NCBI GenBank assembly: GCA_963575745.1
Contig: CAUYUJ010016302.1
Coordinates: 221,773-285,772 of the forward strand
Reading direction: 5' to 3'
Source of the DNA: Prorocentrum cordatum
Lineage: Eukaryota > Sar > Dinophyceae > Prorocentrales > Prorocentraceae
DNA: 64,000 nucleotides
The notes below the pieces were generated by a model. That model had not been told where the DNA came from. It did no database searches and was given only the letters and a program-made list of their open reading frames with translations. Below, piece by piece: positions 29,813-38,596 of this stretch. A program made the position numbers and the translations under genes. Positions within the stretch are counted from its first letter, which is position 1, and every line of letters begins with the position of its first letter.

Positions 29813-31801
29813 TCATGCGATCCCCAGTCGAGAGATCCGGGAGTCCACGAGCAGCGCGCCCTTGCTGAGGTCCAGGCGGAGTTCATCCAGCGGCGGCCGC
29901 CCTGCCTCTCTCCAGAGCTGGCAGAGGCCGCGTGGCTCCACGCAGGGCTGTCCCAGGGGGGGGATGGGACCCGGAACCCGGGTCCGTTCTCCACACCCCC
30001 AAACCTGGATCGCCCGCGCGCGCGCCGTGACATCGCCGAAGTGCGCGCACAGAAGACGCGTCTCGGGGGAGAGAGCCACATAGCCGAGGCGCCGCATGCG
30101 CGCACCCAGACGCGCTGCGGCGTAGTTGACGGGGGCGTCGAGCAGCACGCCCAGCGGCCGGATGGCGATCAGTAGTCGCTCCAGGCCCGCTGCCTCGCGT
30201 CCGCCGGGGTCCTCCGACAGTGACGCGCACACCCAGCGGACCTGTGGTGCCCCTGCGGGGTCCTTGGGGTGGTCGCCGCCGTCCGGGCCCCATCGGTCGC
30301 CGACATCCCAAGGTGCCAGCAGCGCCGACCCGCCAAGGCTCTCCCAGGCCTCCCCGAAGGGGGGCCACGCGGTTCCCACCTCCAGTAGCCGCGCCCCGTC
30401 GACTTGCAGGGGCGCGCAGCGTGGCAGGGCCTCTCGGGCTCCCTTGACTTGGAGCGCGGCCGCACGCCAGGGGCCATCGTCTCCTGACATCCACAGCTCG
30501 CGCTGGGCGGCCTCCTCCACCAGCTCGCCCCACGGGGCTGCCGGTGATAACTCGGTCCATCCCGCCTCCGCCATCCGCTGGCGTACCTCCGCCACCGTGG
30601 CTCGAGTCACGAAGTCGGCCAACTCGTTGTGGCAAGTTCGCAAGTAAAGTCCGTCCACGACCCGGAACTTGCACCGTAGTTCCAGCATGGCCAGGACTCG
30701 AAGCAGGTGGCGCGCCACCGCGTTCCGTGCACGGCGGCGTCGCAGCCAACGACTGACATTACTGTTGTCCGTGACGTACGGCAGGAGAAGCTGGAACCAG
30801 TCCGGGCCTTTCTCAGCCGCCAGGGCTATCAGGCAAAGGAGCTCGACCACCGCGATGATCGCCCCCTCTCCCTGCCAGGTGACCCCGGGGGCGGAGCGGA
30901 GCGTCTCCAGGTAGGGAGCCGCCTCCGCCACTATGTATTCGCGCGAATTCCAATCCAGCGCGCCAATCCGGCCCAGGGCGGCATCGCCCCCCAGCCAGCG
31001 CAAACTGCCGAGCGCCCCCGGGAGCGCGAGGGCCTCGCGTAGGCCTAGCAGGCCTTCAAAGGAGGTCTCGAAGTTACCTTCGACAAGCATCTCAAAGCAG
31101 ACGCGCAGCCAGTCCGGGGCTTGGTGCCAGTCGTCCCACGCAGCCTCTACCTGCTCGGTGTCACCCGGCGGGTGGACGTAGGCCTGGCCTGGGTCTCCCG
31201 ACCGCATCCGGTGGACCGCTGGGAGCTCCAGGCTCAGGGCGGGAGCTGCGCAAGCGCAGAACTGGCCTAGCCCACTTAGCTCCCTCGCGGTTCGCAGCCG
31301 TACCATGCGGCAGCCGAAGCCCAGCTCCGGCTCCGCCAGGAGGAATCGCATCTTCATGGCCTTGGGCTCCGGGAGTCCCACTCGCTCGCGCTCCAAGTCC
31401 ATGCTGAGCCCCCAGATTATCTGAGTAGTAGAAGGCCCCCCCTCGGCGTCCCGTTTGCTGACGTTCACCGCTTCGGACCCGAATACCTCCCGTGTGGAAG
31501 CGTCCAGCGCGTCGCAGGCCATCCACGGCCGGACCCCGACGTCGGGCTCCACCACCACTGGATCATCCATAAGCCACTCCGAGTGGAAGTGGATTGCGTC
31601 GTGCCAGTGCGGCTCGCCAGGCCGTTAACTCTCGTGGAGCTCCCTGGCCGCCAGGGCGAGCATCATGTAATTGCCTGGGGCTCCTGTCCACCCAAACACC
31701 ATGGCTAGGTAAACGATTATGATGTCCCCCTCGATGCCGGCGTGGGCCCCCGGTAATGAAGTGCCGAAGTCTCGTCGCCGCCGGCCCCTCCTCCCACCAC
31801 C
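29813..31801 (-). pseudogene. DIRS-like RT C-terminal half, RNase H and C5-methyltransferase-like domain
   Basis: The RT palm is visible from DFGTSLPGAHAGIEGD through VFGWTGAPGNY. A single TAA at 31625-31627 interrupts the frame. The catalytic block LMDDPVVVEPD and the thumb (IIWGLSMDLERERVGLPEPK) follow in the same frame. RNase H follows (counting from the Met of LMDD): VVELLCLIAL (E243), VTDNSNVSRW (D268), YLRTCHNELADFVTR (D319). Residues ~390-530 resemble a C5-methyltransferase: LLEVGTAWPPFGEAWESLGG (motif I position), RPLGVLLDAP (where ENV should be) and FGDVTARARAIQVWG (motif VIII, FGxPQxRxR). The PCQ nucleophile block is not recognisable, so that domain is probably non-catalytic. Confidence 0.75.
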
Positions 31802-33491
31802 TCATCCCCGCACCCCGCCAGCCGCAGCCATTCGCGGCATGTCCAGTCCAACCAGATACGCACGAAATCCTGCGAATACTTCTTCGCCACCCTTGCAACA
31901 CCCCGCGCGAGTTTCGCTTCCTTGAAATCGGGCTACCCGCGCCGATCGGCGAACGCGTCCGGCCAGACACCGCCGTGACGGGCACGGAACTGGTTGAGGG
32001 CAATCAGAACGCCTTTGTCCGTCTCTGCAGCCGCGGCGTCCTCTCCACCGCGGCGAGCAACGCGGGGTCCCTCTCGAGCAGGCGCTGCTCTGCTGGTCCA
32101 GGTCCCAGTGCCCGCGGCGAGGTTCCACGTGAAGCCCACGCCCGCCCGCTCCTGGCGCACGAAAGTCGCCACCTGCCGCGCCAGCCTCAGGAGCTGCTGC
32201 CACACGGGCCACTCGGGGATCGCCTGCGGCTCAGGTCCGCCAAATACACGGGCGGGAGAGCACAGGAGGCCTGCCGCGCGCACTCCCCGGCCTCCGTCCT
32301 GTACATGATGTCGGTGTCGCCCTCGAGCTGCTGCAAGCGCGCGGCCAAGGCGCCACCCATGCGAGCGACGCCGCCGCGCGCGCGGCACCAGGCCCGCAAC
32401 AGCCAGAGCTCTGCGGACATGTCGCCCGGCTCGCCCGTGCAGTAGCCGCGCCGCCCCTGGGGGAACGTGTCGGCGGCGAAGCCCGACTCCACGGCCTCAG
32501 AGAAGAGCGCGCCGCCATGGCCAGCCCACGATTTCGGGATACCAAAGACGCGCGGTCACGGCGCCAGCCTGCCCCCGTCGGGCCCCGCGCGCTGGCACCC
32601 AGGGCTCCAGGGCGCGTCGCTGGTCGAGCTGCACGCTGGCTTCGCAAGTGTCCCGGCAGAACTCGTCCTCCAGCAGGAGGCGACGGAACTCAGACAATCC
32701 GTTCTCCCCCCTGGCCGCGCACCGGGCCGCCCGCGCGCTTCCTGGCGCGGGCGCGCTCCGCCTCCACCGCCTCGCGCTTCACCGCCTGGCTAGGCAGCTT
32801 CTGCGGCGCGAAATGCAACCTCTTACACCAACCTCCGTCGGTCAGCTCCCGCGCGCCCTCGGAATCCAGCCGGCACTTGTAGCACAGGTAATCAGAGGCC
32901 AGGCGCAGGAGCACGCTGCCGTGCACCGGGGCGCCAGCAGCGCCGTCCTGCCGCCCTGCTCTGCGCGCCGCGCCTGCCGCGTCGCCTCGCGCACCTCCCC
33001 CGGCCTGCAGACCTCTCCCTCGGCGGCGCCAGCGACGGCAGCAGCGGCGCGCGGACCGGCCCAGGCTCGCCGTCGTGGCGGAGCGGCGCGCGCCAGCGCA
33101 GCGGCTCGGGGCGGCAGCAGACCAAGACCTCGCGCTCCACGCCCTCCTGCTCGAGCCGTTGGAGCAGGCGCTGCCACTGCTCCCAAGGCTCTTGTACGTC
33201 CGACCTGGGCACAGGCGCGCGGCGCAGCAGCTCGGGGTCGGCCTGGCGCAGGCGCCGGATCGCCTGCGACCGCGCCACGATGTCCTGCGCCGCGGCCGCG
33301 TGGAGCCCCAGGCCACGCCCCGCAGCCGCTCCAGCTCCAACATCTGCCGCTGCAGCTCCGCGTCTGGGGCCTCCCCCGCGAAGAATCGGCGCGACGGGCA
33401 CCGACGACAGCATGCAGGTCGTCAGCACGCACCGCATGAAATCCTTGTGCTCCTCGCCGATGCCCGCGGGCAGCTCCTCCTCGTCCGCCAT
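31802..33491 (-). pseudogene. 5' part of the DIRS-like element: gag-like and N-terminal RT region, badly fragmented
   Basis: From ATG at 33491 (MADEEELPAGIGEEHKDFMR) protein-like segments appear in all three minus frames in succession. They are CVLTTCMLSSVPVAPILRGG, YLCYKCRLDSEGARELTDGG (32.8 kb), MSEFRRLLLEDEFCRDTCEA (32.7 kb), MSAELWLLRAWCRARGG (32.4 kb), PQAIPEWPVWQQLLRLARQV (32.2 kb) and VLIALNQFRARHGG (32.0 kb). At least four frameshifts are needed to read through. The last segment shares the frame of the RT but a TGA at 31802-31804 intervenes. RT motif A with its catalytic Asp was not confidently located. Confidence 0.45.
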
Positions 33492-33566
33492 GCCCTGCGG
33501 CTCTTCCTCCGAGTCCGTCAGGAGGAAAGTTGCAGAGTACGAACTCTGCGCTCACGACGCACCCAA
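33492..33566. other. junction between DIRS-like element and the T1/T2/T3 array
   Basis: Short stretch with AGAGTACGAACTCT (a small palindrome) upstream of the first T1 head. No gene. Confidence 0.3.
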
Positions 33567-33938
33567 ACTGGCGCCGGCGGTGAACCGTCAACCTGGTCAC
33601 CGCCGGGATCCTCGTAGAGCTCCTTGCATGCGTAAGAGAGCTTAGTGTCGAAAGAAAGAGCTTCTAGAGGCATCTCGAAAAAGAATGAACATTGATTGTT
33701 TTTCATGTCGCAAGTTTCGCTACTGAAACTACGCCTAGAGAGCTCATATTGACACAGATAGACTATCAAAACCTTTTACAAGTGCGAAAAATCTGCTTAC
33801 ATTGTCAAATATCTTTCAAATATTCGCAAAACCACCCAAAAGTTACCACTTTGTCCTTTCTGGCCGGGTCGACCAACTAGCTCCACCCAGCGCCGGAATT
33901 CCTCTAGCTCATCGATGCCGAAGAGCTCTACTAGGTAC
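33567..33938 (+). repeat. T1 module, near-complete
   Basis: The head has CCGGCGGTGA paired with TCACCGCCGG. The body includes AAGAGCTTCTAGAGGCATCTCG, TTTACAAGTGCGAAAAATCTGC and CAACTAGCTCCACCC. The tail reads GAAGAGCTCTACTAGGTAC. The inner ends CTCGTAGAGCTC and GAGCTCTACTAG form a near-perfect inverted pair. Confidence 0.75.
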
Positions 33939-34316
33939 TTGACTGGCGGACGCGGCATCCCACTATAGCTGCGGAAAATTTAGTTCCTTAAAATAAATTG
34001 TCCAACATCTTTCAAATCTTAGGAAAACTGACCCAAAGTTGTCACATTGTCTCTTCTCGTCGAATCGACCAAGCCGAACACCACGTAGAGCTCTTTTGTT
34101 GCACAGCGCTCCTCGGAACACATGGAGGAAGCTTCTGAAGCAAGGACAGAAAAAACTCGAAAAAACACGATTCGGCTTATCCAAAATCGGTTCCCTCAAG
34201 TCTTTCGATAGTAATACTGCAGCTACAGACCTGAGATTTTTACTGGCAGACGCGGCATAACCCACTACAGGTGATAAAAATCTGGTTTCTCAAATGAGTT
34301 GTCAAATATCTTTCAA

Positions 34317-34697
34317 ACTGGCGCCGGCGGTGAACCGTCAACCTGGTCACCGCCGAGAACCTCGTAGAGCTCATTTCACGCGTAAGAGTGCTCGGAGTCG
34401 AAAGAGATAGCTTCTGAAAATTGTTTTTTTTTTCGTGTCGACATGAAGATGGTTCCGCCAAGTGCTCTGATAGTAAAAGTGCGCCTACAGAGCTCATACT
34501 ATGACATAGAGGCCCTCATAGTCGTTTACAGGTGCGAAAAATCTGCTTTCGCAAAATGAATTGTCAAATATCTTTCAAAAAATTGCAAAAGCACCCAAAA
34601 GTTACCACTTTGTCCTTTCTGGCCGGGTCGACCAACTAGCTCCACCCCGCGCCTGAATTCCTCTAGCTCATCGATGCCGAAGAGCTCTACGAGGTAC
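34317..34697 (+). repeat. T1 module, complete
   Basis: Head, body and tail are all present, and CTCGTAGAGCTC and GAGCTCTACGAG are exact complements near the two ends. About 381 bp. Confidence 0.75.
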
Positions 34698-34793
34698 CAA
34701 GCCTCCAGATGCTTCGCGCCTCATCATGTCTTCTAATGTTTCGGCCACTCGAGAACAGTAAAGAAATTCAGAATCATTCGGAGAACTGGGCGC

Positions 34794-35980
34794 CGGCGGT
34801 AAACCGTCAACCTTTGTTACCGCCGGGGGACTCGTAGAGCTTCCTGACAACATGTAATGTCGAAAAAAATTACACACAAAAAATAATTTGTCAGCCCAAG
34901 CAATTTCAGACCTCTCCGATGCAACAGCCGAACGCCCCCGGTGCTTCTGGATCGTCTTCTGCACGAGCTCTGTAGCTCTCCTACAGCCCGAGTTACGTGC
35001 GTAAATCGACAGCACCTCTCAAGATGACTCGACAATACGAATAGTTTGGCAAACCCAGCTCGAGTATCAGACCGAGTTGAGACCTCTGTACGCGACGGGC
35101 GGACGCCTCTGATGTCTCTGAATCGATTCCTGTGATTACCAGCCCTGCAGGCCCCCCTATAGCGCGAGTTAAGTGCAGGAAACCGACAGCACCTCCCAGG
35201 ATGACTCGAAGAATACGAAAAGTTTCGCGGACCTAGTTCGGGCAGCAGACAGAGTTCGAAGCTCTGGATTCGAAAGGCGAACGCGCCTGATGTCTCCGAA
35301 TCGATTCCAGTGATTATCAGCCATGCAGCCCCCCTACAGCCCTAGTTAAGTGCAGAGAACACACAGCATCTCTCAAGATGACTCGAACAATACGAATAGT
35401 TTCGCGATTCTAGATCGGGCAGCAGACCGAGTTGAGAGCTCAGGATTCAACAGACGAACGCGACTGATGATTCTGAATCAGATTCTGTACGTATCAGCTC
35501 TGTAGCTGTCCTGTAGCTCGAGTTAAGTACAGAAAACCGAGAGAGCCTGTCAAGATGACTCGAATAATACGAATAGGTTTGCGGTCCTAGCTCGGCTAGC
35601 AGACCGAGTTCAGACCTCTGGGTTCAACAGGCGAACGCGCCTGATCATTCTGAATCGATTAGCTGTGCTTACCAGCTCTGTAGCTGTCATGAAGCTCGAG
35701 TTATGTTCAGAAAACCGTCACCGCGTATCAAGATGACTCGAAACGGCCAATCCCGCCGGTGTGCTTTTTGGCAGTGAAAGGTACCCAATCGAGCTGAGAT
35801 CAAGATGGCGAGCGGGAATAAGATCGAATATCACGGGAAAAAATACTAGAGCTCTAACGAATGGTTGAATTTCGAGAACAAAATTTTCAACCGACCAAAA
35901 GTCACCAAAAGGTCCGTCGAGATTTTCCTTGCCAACTAGCTCTCCAGCGCCCCGGAATTACTCTTAAGCTTCCAGCAATA
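34794..35980 (+). repeat. T2 module with ~180-bp monomers, tail replaced by the next head
   Basis: The head carries the TAA/TTA hairpin variant followed by CTCGTAGAGCTTCC. Five successive monomers contain GATGACTCGA(A/C)NAATACGAAT at about 35022, 35203, 35384, 35556 and 35736, a step of 172-181 bp. A conserved end domain follows (GAGATCAAGATGGCGAGCGG). The tail is missing because another head starts directly after CTTCCAGCAATA. Confidence 0.75.
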
Positions 35981-36014
35981 ACTGGGCGCCGGCGGTAAAC
36001 CGTCAACCTTTGTT

Positions 36015-37574
36015 TTTGTTGCGGTTTGCGGTCCGCCACTAGAATCCGAGTCCGAATCGGCGGAGCAGTGCAACTGAGCCCCCACCATCTTAGGTAGGTC
36101 GTAGCAGAGCGCACGCCACCTTAGCAGCAGCTCTCGTCAGGGCAGCGCAGGCAGCTAGTTCACAGCACGTTACCGTGCTACCAGGAGGCAAGCTCATCGC
36201 CTCCTCGGCCACATCGTGCCAATGGAAGCTGTGCGAGCTGGTGCAGGAGGAAGAGGAGGAGGAGGAGGAGGAGGAGGAGGAGGAGATGGGAAAATCAACC
36301 TGCACGCTGGAACCCCTACCTACAACGCCAATCTGAAGCCACCACCCACCTCCACATCCTTCATTACTGACACCCCCATCGAATGCACCACGGAGAGCAG
36401 TCTTACGAGTACTGAGGAACTTATCATATGCAAACCAGCGAGTAATAGTTTGGCCACCTCTGGCCTCCCACGACAATTTATCCGCACGCTCATTACCCTC
36501 ACGAAAGAAATGCTTATACAGATTCTGTCCCGATGCAGGTGAGGTCAGTCCCCATCCAGACAGCATCGATACCGTATTTTGTAGTGTTCCCACCAGTCGT
36601 ACATACTGCTTGTTGCGAATCTGCCACTCACCACACATCCAGTTTACAACAGTCTTACTATCTCCCAAGATCTCCATCCCAAGACGCTCAATATTCTCAC
36701 ACCTCCACTCCGTTTCATTCTCAAAAGTTGCGGCAATACGTTTGCTCATCCTCTCATTCATCTCACTCTCCTCCTCCTCCTCTGCCTTCACATGTCTCAC
36801 ACCAGGCGGCCTGGGTAGAACAAACAAGTCGAACAAGTGTTGCATACCAATCACAGTCAGCAAATGCTTGCAGTATTTCTCACGGGACCCAGCGGAACTG
36901 TCGAATGAGAGGTACCACTCACAACCAAAGAGATCGCACAAGCACCAGTCCCACGCAGTATGTCCACGGGGGCGGCCGCCTATGTTCATGCGTGTCAGCT
37001 GCTTCCTATCTTTTACAGGCATTGCTAGAATACATGTGTCACGATGTTCCGTCCACTTCCCCCTTCCATGTAACATGGCCAGCCTAGATATCATCCATTC
37101 ACGTGACATGTCCGACTCCTCAGGTATGGCAGGCTGATCATCTGGTGTACGCCGGCGACAGCCACTCGACATCTGGGATATCTGAGATACATGATATGTT
37201 TGAGAAGTCGCCGCCGCCGCCATCGCCCGAGTTTTCCTCTGACGCCGATTTGGTACCGTCTCTCCCTCCTCCTCCTCTGTGTGTGTTGTGTATCTCCTCA
37301 TACGAATACTTGCAGCAACTGAGACATCCTTAGCCCAATCCCAACAACGAAATATCCATATCTGCACCGCACTTCGGAATCCAAGTCCAGCAAAACTCTG
37401 TCGTCCCGCTTTGTATCGCCTACGTTGAAACTCAGACCAGCCTTCAGTTCTCCGCTTGCGTATACCTGACATTATAGCTAGACATCTGCCTTCAAAATAG
37501 TGAACAGCAGCAATGGTAGAATAGTCGGGCGTTCTGCCCTCACAGTTGAATAATAATGCAGCAATCACTTTAGC
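36015..37574 (-). mobile_element. 5'-truncated LINE fragment inserted in a T2 head hairpin
   Basis: The hairpin head is split: its left half ends at 36014 and its right half resumes at 37575. ACCTTTGTT (36006-36014) and ACCTTTTGTT (37575-37584) form a near-perfect target-site duplication. On the minus strand the 3' end is A-rich (CGCAACAAAAACAAAGG), as expected of a LINE tail. It encodes the C-terminal part of a LINE polyprotein. Confidence 0.7.
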
Positions 37575-37616
37575 ACCTTTTGTTACCGCCGGGGGACTCG
37601 TAGAGCTTCCTGACAT
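36090..37616 (-). pseudogene. LINE C-terminal polyprotein fragment with RNase H halves in permuted order
   Basis: A 508-codon open frame. Its first ~14 residues come from the T2 head, which supplies an in-frame ATG. LINE sequence then begins. Residues ~57-95 (EGWSEFQRRRYKAGRQ, AVQIWIFRCWDWAKDV) resemble the post-RT region of dinoflagellate LINEs. Residues ~315-390 look like the second half of RNase H (EILGDSKTVVNWMCGEW, then HFFREGNERADKL). Residues ~407-500 look like the first half (LRGAFDGGVSNEGCGGGWW, then CCELAACAALTRAA). The order is thus reversed relative to ordinary RNase H. A serine run from a GGA-type microsatellite interrupts the last part. RT motifs are absent, consistent with 5' truncation. 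Confidence 0.6.
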
Positions 37617-37656
37617 ATACTGTCGAAATTATTTTTTTTTTTAAATAATAATAATA

Positions 37657-37658
<2 letters not shown>

Positions 37659-37729
<71 letters not shown>
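37659..37729. repeat. run of 71 A residues
   Basis: Preceded by a T run and an (AAT)n stretch inside a T2 module, at the point where other T2 copies have GTCGAAAAAAATTNCA. It looks like local homopolymer expansion rather than a retroposon tail, since the T2 sequence resumes immediately after it. Length may be affected by sequencing error. Confidence 0.85.
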
Positions 37730-37731
<2 letters not shown>

Positions 37732-38197
37732 TCTTCAGCCCAAGCAATTGTCTTCTGCACGAGCTCTGTAGCTCTCCTACAGCCCGAGTTACGTGCGTAA
37801 ATCGACAGCAACTCTCAAGATGACTCGAACAATACGAATGGTTTGGCAAACCTAGCTCAAGTATCAGACCGACTTAACACCTCTGCATGCGACAGACGGA
37901 CGCGTCTGATGTCTCCGAATCGATTCCTGTGATTACCAGCCCTGCAGCCCCCTCTACAGCTCGAGTTAAGTGGAGAAAACCGACAGCACCTCTCAGGATG
38001 ACTCGAACAATACAAATAGTTTCGCGGACCTAGTTCGGGCAGCAGACAGAGTTCGGAGCTCTGGATTCGAAAAGCGGACGCGCCTGATCTCTCCGAATCG
38101 ATTCCAGTGATTACCAGCCTTGCAGCCCCCCTACAGCCCTAGTTAAGTGCAGAGAACCGACAGCATCTCTCAAGATGACTCGAACAATACGAATAGT

Positions 38198-38596
38198 ACC
38201 TCGTAGAGCTCTTCGGTATCGATGAGTTAGAGGGATTCCGGCGCGGGGTGGAGCTAGTTGGTCGACCCGGCCAGAAAGGACACAGTGGTAACTTTTGGGT
38301 GGTTTTGCAATTTGTTGAAAGATATTTGACAATTCATTTTGAGAAAGCAGATTTTTACTCCGAGAATTAATATCTTAACTTTATTCTGCGAGCAGCTCAG
38401 CTCTGCAGGCGCACTTTTACTATCGAATCACTTGGAGGAACCATCTTGATGTCGACACGAAAAAAATCAATGTTTCGCTTTTTCGAGAAATGCTTCCAGA
38501 AGCTCTCGCTTTCGACTCTGAGCGCCCTTACGCGTGAAAGGAGCTCTACGAGGTTCCCTGTGGTGACCAGGTTGACGGTTCACCGCCGGCGCCAGT
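38198..38596 (-). mobile_element. T1 module inserted into a 180-bp monomer with AGT duplication
   Basis: The monomer sequence ACAATACGAATAGT ends at 38197 and TTCGCGATTCTAGATC resumes at 38597. The same monomer is uninterrupted at about 35390-35430 (ATACGAATAGTTTCGCGATT). The inserted DNA starts ACCTCGTAGAGCTC and ends with the head (CCGCCGGCGCC). AGT occurs at both 38195-38197 and 38594-38596. It therefore behaves as a discrete mobile unit with a 3-bp target duplication, in minus orientation. Confidence 0.75.

Larger units (their letters stand above)
25216..33491 (-). mobile_element. DIRS-like tyrosine-recombinase retrotransposon (decayed)
   Basis: Domain order on the minus strand is gag-like/RT, RNase H, methyltransferase-like, tyrosine recombinase. 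That is the order typical of DIRS elements, which integrate by a tyrosine recombinase instead of a DDE integrase. At least five frame breaks or stops occur along it. The outer limits are uncertain: the right end is set by the first plausible ATG and by the T1 repeat that starts at 33567, the left end by the stop of the RRM frame. If the RRM/zinc-finger gene is separate, the left limit would be about 27960. No flanking terminal repeats were identified. Confidence 0.65.

Noticed and set aside
37659-37729. Poly(A) tail of a retroposed mRNA
   Set aside because: T2 sequence continues on both sides, no target duplication is seen, and a T run and AAT repeat precede it, pointing to slippage.
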